Positions 17,152-26,552 of a stretch of 64,000 nucleotides of DNA are shown in pieces. The notes beneath the pieces were generated by a model. That model saw nothing but the letters and a program-made list of their open reading frames with translations. It did no database searches and was not told the origin of the DNA. The first letter of the stretch is position 1. Each line of letters starts with the position of its first letter. The translations under genes and the position numbers were made by a program. Source of the stretch: JAFNAG01 sp963824985 (GTDB taxonomy: Bacteria > Acidobacteriota > UBA6911); contig CAWGRQ010000025.1 of NCBI GenBank assembly GCA_963824985.1, positions 124,001 to 188,000 of the forward strand. The letters are read 5' to 3'.

Positions 17152-18027
17152 TCATTGATGCGGATGGAGCGCGCCTGTGGATTCTCCCCCGCCGCCGGCG
17201 GCCTCCGGAATCGAGCGATATTTCCGCCACCTGCGCGGAGAAACGACGGCCGCGGCAAAAAAGATCAGGGTGGACAACAGCACAATCGTCGCGCCCGAGG
17301 CCGTGTCCAGCTTGTCGGAAAGCAACAATCCCCCTACGGAGCTGGTGACTCCGATCAGGATGGACAGCAGCATCATGCGCCGGAAATTTTCCGTCAACTG
17401 GTAGGCGGCGGCTGCAGGAGTCACCAGGAGCGCCGAAACCAGCACAATTCCCACCACCTTGATCGAGAGCACCACCGTCAGGGCGATGAGCGTGATCAGC
17501 AGAAAATAGATTTTTGCCGCCGGCACCCCGGTGACCGCGGCCATCTCTGCGTCAAAAGTCACAAAGAGCAACTCCTTGAAAAAAACTCCCACCAGCAGCA
17601 GGACCACGGCGCTCAATCCGAGGATGATCCAGACATCTTCGCGGCTGACCGCAAGAATACTGCCGAAAAGGTAGCCGAACAGATCGACATTGTAACCCTG
17701 CATCAATCCGATCAACAGAATGCCGAGGGCCATGGTGGAGGCGAAAAAAATCCCGACGGCGGTGTCCTCCCTGACACGGCCCTTGCGCGCCACCAGCCCG
17801 ATCCCCCATGCGGTGGCCAGGCAAAAGAACACGGCCGTCAGAACGGGATTGATCTTCAAGAAAAATCCAAGTGCCACCCCGCCGAAGCTGGCGTGTGCGA
17901 TTCCGGCGCCGATGAAGGATAGCCCTTTTAAAACGATATAAGTGCCGATTACGGCGCACACAATGCCGATCAGAGTGCCGGCAAACAGGGCCCGCTGCAT
18001 GTAATGGTAGCTGAGCAGCTCGATCAT
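17152..18027 (-). CDS. znuB: Zinc/manganese ABC transporter permease
   Basis: Integral membrane subunit, 291 residues with about eight hydrophobic segments, of the metal-type ABC-3 family (GTYIVLKGLSFIGAGIAHASFGG, VDLFGYLFGSIL, VLLVTPAAAAYQL). It overlaps the ATPase gene by four bases (ATGA). It completes a binding protein-ATPase-permease importer for Zn or Mn. The C-terminal tail (PEAAGGGGESTGALHPHQ) is disordered and ends His-rich. Confidence 0.92.
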   Translation of the reverse strand: MIELLSYHYMQRALFAGTLIGIVCAVIGTYIVLKGLSFIGAGIAHASFGGVALGFFLKINPVLTAVFFCLATAWGIGLVARKGRVREDTAVGIFFASTMALGILLIGLMQGYNVDLFGYLFGSILAVSREDVWIILGLSAVVLLLVGVFFKELLFVTFDAEMAAVTGVPAAKIYFLLITLIALTVVLSIKVVGIVLVSALLVTPAAAAYQLTENFRRMMLLSILIGVTSSVGGLLLSDKLDTASGATIVLLSTLIFFAAAVVSPRRWRKYRSIPEAAGGGGESTGALHPHQ

Positions 18028-18806
18028 CGCTCCCTTTCCACCACCAGGTGAGGGACGTTGCCATGGTGAAAAAACACGGCATCACATCCATACATTTTCG
18101 TGAGCTCTTCGGAGCCCAATACCTCGGCCGGGCGCCCGTGGGCTACGAGACGGCGGTTGATGCATACGACCCCTTCCACATAGGATGCGACCACGCCGAC
18201 ATCGTGGGACACCAGCAGCATCGTAATGCCGCCCGCGTGCAAAACGCGAAGCAGTTCATACAGACCCTCGCTCGAGGCCGGATCGACCCCGGTCGTCGGT
18301 TCATCGAGCAGGAGCAGGTCCGGTTCGTTGGCCAGGGCGCGCGCCAGAAAGGTCCGCTGCCTCTGACCGCCCGAAAGCCGGCGGATCGGCCGCTCGGCGA
18401 GATCCGCGATTCCCACCCGTTGCATGGCCTGCAGCGCCGCCGCCCGGTCAGCCGCGGAAGGCCGGCGAAACAGGCCCATGCGGCCATAGCGCCCCATCAA
18501 CACCACGTCTCCGACGCTCACCGGGAAATTGACATCCACCGACATGACCTGCGGCACATACCCGATCCGGTGCCGCTCGCCGTCGAGCTCGGAAGGGCTC
18601 TTGCCGAATACCCGCACGGTCCCGCTGGCGGGCCGCACCAGTCCCAGAATTACCTGAAGCAGGGTCGTCTTGCCGGCGCCGTTAGGGCCGATAATCGCCA
18701 GAAAGCTTCCGGCCGGCACCGTCAGGCTCACGTCATCGAGCGCCTGAAGGTCCTGAAAGCTTACGTTCACGTGCTCCAGCTGAATGATTGGGGAGTTCGA
18801 CGTCAT
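18024..18806 (-). CDS. znuC: Zinc/manganese ABC transporter ATP-binding protein
   Basis: 260-residue ATPase; ATG 18806 follows GAGGAGG at eight bases. Walker A GPNGAGKTT, Q-loop YVPQ, signature LSGGQRQR, Walker B LLLLDEPTTGVD and switch His in LVSHD are all intact. ABC-3-type features such as RIGYVPQVMSVDVNFPVSV match ZnuC/MntB. It drives the permease encoded immediately downstream. Confidence 0.94.
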   Translation of the reverse strand: MTSNSPIIQLEHVNVSFQDLQALDDVSLTVPAGSFLAIIGPNGAGKTTLLQVILGLVRPASGTVRVFGKSPSELDGERHRIGYVPQVMSVDVNFPVSVGDVVLMGRYGRMGLFRRPSAADRAAALQAMQRVGIADLAERPIRRLSGGQRQRTFLARALANEPDLLLLDEPTTGVDPASSEGLYELLRVLHAGGITMLLVSHDVGVVASYVEGVVCINRRLVAHGRPAEVLGSEELTKMYGCDAVFFHHGNVPHLVVERER

Positions 18807-18832
18807 CCGGGCAGCCTCCTCTCCGAGCCGTG

Positions 18833-19726
18833 CTAACGCAAGGCCAGACTCATCTGGCTCAAATTGTAATGCATCAGATCGATATATCCGTAGTTTGGAG
18901 GATACCCGAGTGGATTCAACAACAAAACGCGGGCTCCGCATTCTTCGGCGATCACTTCCGCGGCCTTCGTGGAAAATTGCGGTTCGGCGAAAATAGCCCT
19001 GGCCTTGATCTTCCGCGCCAGGCGGACGATGGCGGCGATCTCGGCGGGCGAAGGCTCCTGCCCGGGCCTTTCCTCCACAACTGCGGCTTCATCCAGGCCG
19101 TACTCGGCGGCGAAATATACCCATGCGGCGTGGAAGGCAATGAACCGGCGGCTGGAAAACCCGGCGACCGCGGCACGGATTTCCTCGTCCAGAGCACGCA
19201 ACTCACCGAGAAATCTGGCGGCATTTTCCTGATAGGTCGAGGCGCCGGCAGGGTCAACCTGGATCAGAACCTCGCGGATCCTTTCGACCTGGAGCATGGC
19301 ATTCGCCGGACTGAGCCAGGTGTGCGGATTGCCGCCGGGCTCATCCGCGTCGCCCGAAAGGATCTTTAAACCGTCACTGACGGAGACAACATGCAGGCCT
19401 GGATTGGCGGCGGCCGAAATCACCCGGTCCGCCCAGAATTCCAGCCCGACTCCGTTGAGAATAAGCGCTCGCGCCCGCGTTACGAGCTTCATTTGGGCCG
19501 GCGTGATTTCATAGGTGTGGGGGCTGGCGCCCACGGGCACCAGGACTTCCACGCGCACCCGGTCTCCGCCCACCTGGCGGGCAAAATCGGCAAGCGGCAG
19601 GATGCTGGCCACGACCAGCACCCGGCCACCATCATTGTCCCGGGGCGCCGGCCCGAAGCAGGACCAAACTCCCAGACTCATCAGCAACAGCAGCACCATC
19701 GTTTGCCGCCAGTGGTTTCCCTTCAT
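18833..19726 (-). CDS. znuA: Metal-binding lipoprotein of the Zn/Mn ABC importer
   Basis: Cluster A-I solute-binding protein, 297 residues. ATG 19726 is chosen over the ATG at 19735, which abuts GGGAGG with no spacer. A lipobox-like LGVWSC follows the hydrophobic segment, so the protein is probably lipid-anchored. Metal-ligand motifs are GASPHTYEITP, NPHTWLSP and FIAFHAAW, plus AEPQFS. It lacks the long His-rich loop seen in many ZnuA proteins, so Mn or Fe are alternatives to Zn. First gene of the three-gene operon. Confidence 0.9.
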   Translation of the reverse strand: MKGNHWRQTMVLLLLMSLGVWSCFGPAPRDNDGGRVLVVASILPLADFARQVGGDRVRVEVLVPVGASPHTYEITPAQMKLVTRARALILNGVGLEFWADRVISAAANPGLHVVSVSDGLKILSGDADEPGGNPHTWLSPANAMLQVERIREVLIQVDPAGASTYQENAARFLGELRALDEEIRAAVAGFSSRRFIAFHAAWVYFAAEYGLDEAAVVEERPGQEPSPAEIAAIVRLARKIKARAIFAEPQFSTKAAEVIAEECGARVLLLNPLGYPPNYGYIDLMHYNLSQMSLALR

Positions 19727-20028
19727 GGATGCCATCCTCCCAGGCTATGCCGCAAACCCCGGTCTTCAATCGCGACTCTTCCGCTCTGCTCTCGGGACCG
19801 GTTCCTGTTCGCGGCTACCGCCAGTCTCTTCACATCGAGAGAGTGCATTATACCCGCTTTCCCGTCCGATCCGATCCAAAAGCGGGCCGCGGTTTTATGA
19901 TTGGCATTCCGCTTCTGTTCATTTACACAGTTGACTCCAGACCAATGCTGGCCGAAACTGGGCCGGCGCAGCCGCTGCAGGCTTTGCGCACCTGGAAAAG
20001 GGACTGGAAAGACCATCTCTCGAAGGCA
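19727..20028. other. Intergenic region between znuA and the DUF4912 gene
   Basis: 302 bases between divergent genes. An open frame runs in from 19729, but its upstream part is arginine/proline-rich without family likeness. No Zur-like palindrome was recognised. Confidence 0.4.
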
Positions 20029-20853
20029 ATGAAAACAGTCGAACTCCGACGCCTTACCCGCAGGCACCTGATGATACTTGCAAGAGCGGCCGGCATACCG
20101 CGGCGCCGCAGATTGAAAAGGAACCAGCTCATCGCCGTTCTGGCGTCGGCGGAGGGCGTTCCCAATGCGGAATTGCCGGCTGAAGCTGAACTGCCGGAAA
20201 CCTATGGGCGAATCTGCCTGACGCTGATGGAGGTCGAACCGGACCTTTTTTACGCATATTGGGAAATCCCTCCACCAGTCCGCCAGGCGCTCCTGCGGGA
20301 TTCCGGGCGGATCGACATCAGCGGAGAGTGGATCCTACGTTTCCATGAGATTGGTGAAATAAATACGGAGGGCGCGCTCGGATATGGTTCCTTCGATGTG
20401 CCGGTGGACCTCGACGCAGGCAACTGGTATATCCGGCTGGGCGCTGCGAGCCCCACCCTGCTCGCGGAGGCTGGTTTCCGGACCACGACCGGCGAGTTTG
20501 TCCCGTTGTGCCGCTCCAACACGGTTAACGTCCTGCGCGCCGGGCATCTGCCTGATCCTGAGCCGCTCTGGGTCAGGGTGGAGGGAGCGTACGCGCAAGT
20601 CGAGGTTGTGCCCGGCCCTGGACCCGGTCCCCATGCGACACCTGGTCGAGCCGAAGAAGATCCGGGATCAACCCCCGTTGCCGTGGCCGGCAGTTATGAT
20701 TTCCCCCAACCGCAGCCTGCCCTCGTCGACAGCCGTCCGAGGCGGGCGCGCGCGGAAGGAATGTCGAGTTTCGATCTCTCTGGCGGCAAACCGCATCGCC
20801 GGACACGCGGCGGCAATCAGGAAGTGGAGCTGAATGAGAATCTCTCTTCATAA
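20029..20853 (+). CDS. DUF4912 domain protein
   Basis: 274 residues from ATG 20029 (AAGG upstream). An N-terminal helical region (LRRLTRRHLMILARAAGIP) resembles a Rho-N/SAP-like nucleic-acid-binding helix pair. DUF4912 follows with its signature DLFYAYWEIPP, then beta strands (NWYIRLGA, VNVLRAGHLPDPEPLWVRV). A proline/arginine-rich tail ends the protein. The gene lies directly upstream of a GH57 branching enzyme, a recurring association that hints at a role in glycogen or glucan metabolism. Function is not known. Confidence 0.75.
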   Translation: MKTVELRRLTRRHLMILARAAGIPRRRRLKRNQLIAVLASAEGVPNAELPAEAELPETYGRICLTLMEVEPDLFYAYWEIPPPVRQALLRDSGRIDISGEWILRFHEIGEINTEGALGYGSFDVPVDLDAGNWYIRLGAASPTLLAEAGFRTTTGEFVPLCRSNTVNVLRAGHLPDPEPLWVRVEGAYAQVEVVPGPGPGPHATPGRAEEDPGSTPVAVAGSYDFPQPQPALVDSRPRRARAEGMSSFDLSGGKPHRRTRGGNQEVELNENLSS

Positions 20854-20931
20854 ATCCCGCCGTACGACCTGTGACCACCAAGGCATGTGCCGATTGCCGT
20901 CTCGTGGTTTCCCTTGACCGGACCATCCTCC

Positions 20932-22536
20932 ATGACCCCAGGGTATCTCACCCTTGTACTGCATGCGCATCTGCCCTTCGTGCGGCATCCGGAGCATGAG
21001 GTCTTTCTGGAAGAAAACTGGCTGTACGAGGCGATCACCGAAACCTATATCCCTCTTATCTGGCTGCTCGAGTCCCTGACGGCGGACGGCGTCGATTTCC
21101 GCCTCACCATGTCGCTTACCCCCACACTGCTGTCAATGTTCAACGACGAACTTCTTCGCCGCCGGTATGCGAGCCGCCTCGACCTTATGTGTGAACTGGC
21201 CGAGAGGGAAGTGGCGCGCACGCGGCACCAGCCCGATTTCCAGCCTGTGGCACTCATGTATCGCTCGCGCCTTTTGCGGGCGCGAACTTCCTATTCCGAC
21301 CTCTGGAAGATGGACCTGGTCGGTGCCTTCCGGCGCATTCAGGAAACGGGAAAGCTGGAGATTCTGGCCTCGGCGGCCACGCATGGCTTCCTGCCGCTGC
21401 TGCGCTTCAATCCCATGGCGGTGCGGGCGCAGATACGGGTCGGCGTGCAATATTATGTCGAGACGCTCGGCCGGCGTCCCGCCGGCTTCTGGCTTCCGGA
21501 ATGCGGCTATTTCCCCGGGCTGGAAGAGGTCCTGAAAGAGGCGGGCCTGCGCTATTTCTTCGTCGATGCCCATGCCTTACCCGACCCGGGCGCGGGCGGC
21601 GTGCAGGCCCCGTTCTACTGCCGCAACGGTCTGGCCGCCTTCGCCCGCGACCGCGAGTCATCAAAGCAGGTATGGAGCTCGGTTGAGGGATATCCGGGCG
21701 ATTTCGACTACCGGGAGTTTTACCGGGACATCGGGTACGATCTGGATTTCGAATACATCAAGCCATACATCCATCCCGACGGTATCCGCGTCAACACCGG
21801 CTTCAAATATCATCGCATTACCGGCGCCACCGACAATAAGGAGCCCTATGTTCCCGAACGGGCGCGGAGCAAGGCTGAACTGCACGCCGCCGACTTTCTT
21901 GCGCACCGGGAACGCCAGGTGCAATCCGTTCAAGACCCGGCCGGCCGCCGGCCGATCATCACGGCGCCCTATGACGCCGAGTTGTTCGGCCACTGGTGGT
22001 TTGAAGGCCCTGACTGGCTTGACGCGCTTATCCGCAAGATCGCCTGCCGTCCGGAGACGATTCGGCTGGTCCATCCTTCCGAGTATCTCTCGCAATACCC
22101 GGTGAACCAGGTGGCGCGGCCGTGCCTGTCGAGCTGGGGGTACAACGGCTATGGCCATGTCTGGCTCAACGGTGCCAACGATTGGATCTACCGGCACCTC
22201 CATGCAGCGGCGGAACGGATGGAGACCCTGGCGCAACAGTCCCCCGCGGCCACGGGGGTGACGCGGCGGGCGTTGAATCAGGCGGCGCGCGAATTGCTCC
22301 TGGCGCAGTCGAGCGACTGGGCCTTTATCATGACCCGCAATACGGCAGTTCCCTATGCGGTGCGGCGCACGAAGGAGCACCTCCTGGCGCTTGGTCGCAT
22401 TCAAGAAATACTCGGGCGCGGCCTGCGGCAGGAGGATGAGGACTGGCTGGCCGGCCTTGAGGCCAGGAACAATATTTTCCCCAACCTCGACTACACCGTC
22501 TACCGCGGCGATTACCGGTGGCAGACCCTCGCATGA
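20932..22536 (+). CDS. GH57 1,4-alpha-glucan branching enzyme (DUF1957)
   Basis: Glycoside hydrolase family 57 enzyme, about 534 residues, that makes alpha-1,6 branches in glycogen. The start at ATG 20932 is set by homology (GYLTLVLHAHLPFVRHPE); an upstream GTG at 20887 with AAGG is possible. The nucleophile Glu lies in GFWLPECGY and the acid/base Asp in APYDAELFGHWWFEG. The C-terminal DUF1957 helical region contains SSWGYNGYGHVWLNGANDWIY. It follows the DUF4912 gene by 78 bases. Confidence 0.92.
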   Translation: MTPGYLTLVLHAHLPFVRHPEHEVFLEENWLYEAITETYIPLIWLLESLTADGVDFRLTMSLTPTLLSMFNDELLRRRYASRLDLMCELAEREVARTRHQPDFQPVALMYRSRLLRARTSYSDLWKMDLVGAFRRIQETGKLEILASAATHGFLPLLRFNPMAVRAQIRVGVQYYVETLGRRPAGFWLPECGYFPGLEEVLKEAGLRYFFVDAHALPDPGAGGVQAPFYCRNGLAAFARDRESSKQVWSSVEGYPGDFDYREFYRDIGYDLDFEYIKPYIHPDGIRVNTGFKYHRITGATDNKEPYVPERARSKAELHAADFLAHRERQVQSVQDPAGRRPIITAPYDAELFGHWWFEGPDWLDALIRKIACRPETIRLVHPSEYLSQYPVNQVARPCLSSWGYNGYGHVWLNGANDWIYRHLHAAAERMETLAQQSPAATGVTRRALNQAARELLLAQSSDWAFIMTRNTAVPYAVRRTKEHLLALGRIQEILGRGLRQEDEDWLAGLEARNNIFPNLDYTVYRGDYRWQTLA

Positions 22537-22638
22537 TTGTTACCGCAGTTCAAAAGCGAGCCCTTACCGTCCGGATGCCGCAATCGCCAGGTTTGGTCAT
22601 TTGCGAGAACGGGACTATGTCCGGATCCATGGGACAGA

Positions 22639-24465
22639 TCATCGCACCAGGCCGTACGCCTTTGAAGCCGCCTTGACCGCCGGATCATTCGGAGCCAGCT
22701 TCAGGCAATGCTCCACATATTCGCGCGCCCGCGCGGTTTCTCCCAGCCGCGCATAAACCCGGGCGAGCGCCAGCTGAACGGAGATGTTGGATGGCTGCCA
22801 GTCACGCAGCGTTTCATATCTGTCTCGCGCCTGAGCGTAATTCCCCCGGGTTTCCTCGATCCCTGCCTCCTCCGCCAGTGCTTCGGCGGCACCGGAGGTG
22901 CGCGGCGCCAGACGCGCCACTGTCTGCAATGCCTCGACGGCAGCCGGCAGATCGCCCAGGCGATGGAGCGCCTGACCGAGCGTGTAATAGGATGCCGGGT
23001 CCTGCGGCTTGATCTGCAGGGCTTTCCGGGCGTGCATGACCGCGCCGGCAGCGTCTTTTTTTTCATTCAGGATGATAGTGGCGTAGTTCGACTGCACGAG
23101 GTAGCTTTCCGGAGAGACGCGCACGGCACTGCCGAACAGGCTGTAGTGATCTCTCCAATCCCGGTTTCGATCCAAGGTGAGGAATCCGTATCCAACCAGG
23201 ATGACACCGATCAGGACCGACGCCAGAGTCCTCCACCTGGCCATCGAAAGCCCGCTGCACAGCAGATAAGCGACCGCGCAATTAAATCCGAGCGCCGGGA
23301 AATACATCAGTCTCTCTCCCATGATCGTGCCTATGGGCCGGATCCAATTGGATGTCAGAATGAATGTGGAAAAGAATACGATCCCCGAGAAAAACAGGAT
23401 CGGCTGACGACGCGCCGATACCGCCAGCCCGCCGAGAATACAAAGCAGCATGAGCACTGGAATCAATGCAGGAAGCGAAGAAATGGTCGTCAGCACGGGA
23501 ATTTGATTGTAGGAGTAATCGGCGGACAGGTTCACGGGCCAGATAAGCAAGCTCAAGTATCGACCAAAAACATGAGTCGCGGTGAGAAACCGGGGCCAGG
23601 CAGTGACCTGCCCCAGCGGATTGGATCCGGGATTGATATAGAGCGGCGCCAGGCCTCCGAGGATCCAGTAGCGGAGGCCAAGGGTGAGAATCGTCGCGAG
23701 TGCAAATGGCGCATAGCGCAGGAAAATCATCCGGTTCCAATAGGGTTGATGGGGCTTGCCGATCTGGAGGATATAGTCCGTCAGAGGCACAAGCGCGAGG
23801 AACGCATAGGCGCTCTCCTTGCTGAGCACCGCAAGAACGAAGCCGGCCGCGGAAAGCCACAGCCACATGAACTGGCCGAGTTGACGATGTCGGATGTAGA
23901 AAAACCATGCGGCGAGCGCAAAGACGGCCGACAGGCTCTCCGCCCGCCCGACGATGGAAGCTACCGCTTCGGTCCTGATGGGATGCAGAATGAAAAACAA
24001 CGCGGTGAGAAACGACAACGCCCGACGGGAAAAAAGAGCCTCCATGACGAAAAAGACCAGGACGCCGTTGATGACATGAAAAAGAACATTCAGCAAGTGG
24101 TACCCGGTCGGGCTATTTCCGCCCATGGCATGGTTGAGTGCGTAACTCAGCGATACCAGCGGCCGGTACAGGCCACCGCTGGTTTCCACGCTCTTCCAGT
24201 AGTGTTGCCCGAAAATTTCCTTGAGGTGCGCGGCGTCCAGCCCGCGAATCGATTCGTTGTCCCGGATGATGACCGTATCGTCGAAAACGAACTTCCCTTC
24301 GACGGAATTGACATAGAAAAAAAAGGCCACAAGCGCCAGGACGGCGGCTGCCGAAATGCGGGAGAAGCCGAAGACCTTCGGCGAGTCATTCGCGGAACGC
24401 GGCGCGGGATGCGATCTGCCCGGCTTCTGTCTGGATTTCTTCATCTGATCACCACGCAAACGCAT
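22639..24465 (-). CDS. TMTC-like polytopic membrane protein with TPR tail
   Basis: 608 residues. The N-terminal two thirds are a GT-C-type multi-span region beginning with the acidic luminal motif FVFDDTVIIRDNES, then LYRPLVSLSYALNH and LHPIRTEAVASIVGRAE as in TMTC/DUF1736 proteins. The C-terminal third has about four TPR units (YYTLGQALHRLGDLPAAVEAL and following). Such proteins are putative O-mannosyl or related glycosyltransferases. The start could also be ATG 24444. It is convergent with the GH57 gene and divergent from the next glycosyltransferase. Confidence 0.8.
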   Translation of the reverse strand: MRLRGDQMKKSRQKPGRSHPAPRSANDSPKVFGFSRISAAAVLALVAFFFYVNSVEGKFVFDDTVIIRDNESIRGLDAAHLKEIFGQHYWKSVETSGGLYRPLVSLSYALNHAMGGNSPTGYHLLNVLFHVINGVLVFFVMEALFSRRALSFLTALFFILHPIRTEAVASIVGRAESLSAVFALAAWFFYIRHRQLGQFMWLWLSAAGFVLAVLSKESAYAFLALVPLTDYILQIGKPHQPYWNRMIFLRYAPFALATILTLGLRYWILGGLAPLYINPGSNPLGQVTAWPRFLTATHVFGRYLSLLIWPVNLSADYSYNQIPVLTTISSLPALIPVLMLLCILGGLAVSARRQPILFFSGIVFFSTFILTSNWIRPIGTIMGERLMYFPALGFNCAVAYLLCSGLSMARWRTLASVLIGVILVGYGFLTLDRNRDWRDHYSLFGSAVRVSPESYLVQSNYATIILNEKKDAAGAVMHARKALQIKPQDPASYYTLGQALHRLGDLPAAVEALQTVARLAPRTSGAAEALAEEAGIEETRGNYAQARDRYETLRDWQPSNISVQLALARVYARLGETARAREYVEHCLKLAPNDPAVKAASKAYGLVR

Positions 24466-24599
24466 TTTCCTGCCGGGGAAATCACACGACGGAGGGTCAA
24501 CGAAAGTATAAAGAATGCGCTCGAGGTGCAGAGAGGCGAGACGATCATCTTTTTGACGGAACCCCCGCCTGATTCCTCTTGCTTATAAGCAAATAAGTC

Positions 24600-26327
24600 A
24601 TGCATAAAGGCACCATGCACCGGGAAAATTCTCTGTCAGCCGGCCGTAAGCGCAACCGCGACGTACAGGGTATCATCACAAGGCGCGAAAAGGCGATCTC
24701 CCCGGGAAGATTTTTCGCCTGGTCGGTGGGATTGGTGGCCCTGGCGCTTGCCGTGCGGCTTTATGGCATCAGCGCCCAGGCGCTTTCGCTGGACGAGGCC
24801 TTTTCCTGGTACGTGGCGACCTCGCCGAACTGGTTTCACAGCATCCTGATCGATAACAATCCTCCGCTCTACTACCTGATGCTGCACGCCTGGACAACGA
24901 TGGCAGGAACGAGCGAAATTGCCCTGAGGGTTCCCTCGGCTTTGGCCGGGACACTGCTCGTGGGGCTGATCATCTGGGCGGGTCGGAGGATTTTCAATCA
25001 AACCGTCGCACTCTGGGCGGGACTGATTGCAGCCCTGGCGCCAATTCAGATCTTTTACAGCCAGCAGGCCAGAGGCTATCCCATGCTCGATTCCATCCTC
25101 CTGGCGACATGGGTTCTGGTCTGGATTGCTTTCGATGCCAATCACTGGTGGCGTTGGGCGCTGGCTTCCGCTGCCGCAACCGTGGCGTTTTACAGCCATT
25201 ACCTGGCGTTTTTCGCATTGGCGCCGACCGTGGTGCTCCTGCTCCTTTGGCGGGACCCCGCGCGTCGCCTTCGATATGCGGCCTCCGCCGGAGCCAGCCT
25301 CCTGTCTTTTGCTCCCTGGGCGTTCTGGTCGTTCATCGTTGTGCGCCACCCGGCCGTCGGGACATCCTGGATTGAAAACGCATGGAGTGAAACATCGAAG
25401 TTCCTCGCCATTCCTCAAAGTCTCGAAATCTTCGGATTCGGCAGTGAAGCAGGATACTATCCACTATGGATGGGGCAGTTTGGCGACATCGTGTTTCCAG
25501 GAGCCCTCCGCTTCCTGGGAATCCTGACGCTCATATTCCTTGGGATTATCCTCTTCCGAACCCGGGGTGAGGAGCGTCTGGGCATTCCCGACCTTGGCGC
25601 GCGCAAGGAGTGGCTCGCGGCGCTGCTTTCGCTTCCTCTTGCAGCGCTCTGGTTGATTTCCTGGGTGAAACCCATTTACGTTGTCGGCCGCTATGACATC
25701 CTTGCCTATCCCGCGTTCCCACTGTTGCTCGGACTCGCTCTGGCGAAACTCCAGCGGATCAACGGTCGGTTGGTTGTTGGCCTGACGGCATCCGCCTTAT
25801 TGCTGCCCGTTCTGGTCAAGCTGCACTTCTATTACAACGTCGGCGATGCGCGCCAGGCGCGACACATGGCTTTCATCCTCGATCACGAACTCCGTAACGG
25901 CGATGTGGTCCTGTTTACGGGGTTGCGCGGGCTCCCGGTTCTATATGAGATGAGCCGGACTGGTTACAGCTGGCAAAACGGATTTTGCTCGAACGCGGAC
26001 AAAGGCCTGCAATTTTACTGCCGCATGTATCCCCGCATCTCGGAACAGACACCGGCTGCGACCAATACCGAACGGCTCCTCGGTTCGCTGGAAACGGCAA
26101 TGTCCGAGCTTGGCGACTATCTCCCCAAACTGAATCTCAAGACGGGGACTCTCTGGCTCGTGCTCTACGGCCGCTCCGATAGAGGGAGATTGCAGATACC
26201 CCAGGCCGACCAGCTTCTGTTGCGCGAGTTGTCGGCCGGCGGCTTCGAGGAAGTCCCCGACGGTCGCAGCCCGCAGCTCATGTTCCTGAAGTACAAACAT
26301 CAAGAGCAAACGCAACCCAGGGACTGA
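24600..26327 (+). CDS. GT39/PMT-like membrane glycosyltransferase
   Basis: 575 residues with at least ten membrane segments. The first exported loop carries SLDEAFSWYVATSPNW, the acidic catalytic pair expected for GT-C enzymes, then DNNPPLYYLMLHAWTTMAG. The family (ArnT/PMT_2) transfers sugars from polyprenyl phosphate. The extracytoplasmic C-terminal domain (from about residue 415) is unassigned. It diverges from the TMTC-like gene, suggesting a shared surface-glycan theme. Confidence 0.82.
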   Translation: MHKGTMHRENSLSAGRKRNRDVQGIITRREKAISPGRFFAWSVGLVALALAVRLYGISAQALSLDEAFSWYVATSPNWFHSILIDNNPPLYYLMLHAWTTMAGTSEIALRVPSALAGTLLVGLIIWAGRRIFNQTVALWAGLIAALAPIQIFYSQQARGYPMLDSILLATWVLVWIAFDANHWWRWALASAAATVAFYSHYLAFFALAPTVVLLLLWRDPARRLRYAASAGASLLSFAPWAFWSFIVVRHPAVGTSWIENAWSETSKFLAIPQSLEIFGFGSEAGYYPLWMGQFGDIVFPGALRFLGILTLIFLGIILFRTRGEERLGIPDLGARKEWLAALLSLPLAALWLISWVKPIYVVGRYDILAYPAFPLLLGLALAKLQRINGRLVVGLTASALLLPVLVKLHFYYNVGDARQARHMAFILDHELRNGDVVLFTGLRGLPVLYEMSRTGYSWQNGFCSNADKGLQFYCRMYPRISEQTPAATNTERLLGSLETAMSELGDYLPKLNLKTGTLWLVLYGRSDRGRLQIPQADQLLLRELSAGGFEEVPDGRSPQLMFLKYKHQEQTQPRD

Positions 26328-26552
26328 GGAGTTCCTGGCGAACGACCCGGCATTCCGGCGCCTGGAGAATGCGGACGTGCTTATCCCGGATGACCTTGTT
26401 TCGCCTCAATACAAGATCCCGCATATACGCTGACGTATTTTTATGGAACGCGGAAAAACGCCGCCTTCGGACGCCGCTGGGATGTTCGGGCAAGCGTCCT
26501 GAAAAACACGCTGGCGTGCTTGTGAATCCCGGTGCCTGGCTGGTTCCCGATT

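Noticed and set aside
22708..24588. 626-codon plus-strand open frame
   Set aside because: Mirror of the TMTC-like gene; its product is a Gln/Arg/Asp-rich string without family likeness.
26328..26552. Gene fragment after the GT39-like gene
   Set aside because: A short frame reading ENADVLIPDDLV looks protein-like, but it could not be tied to any family or neighbour.
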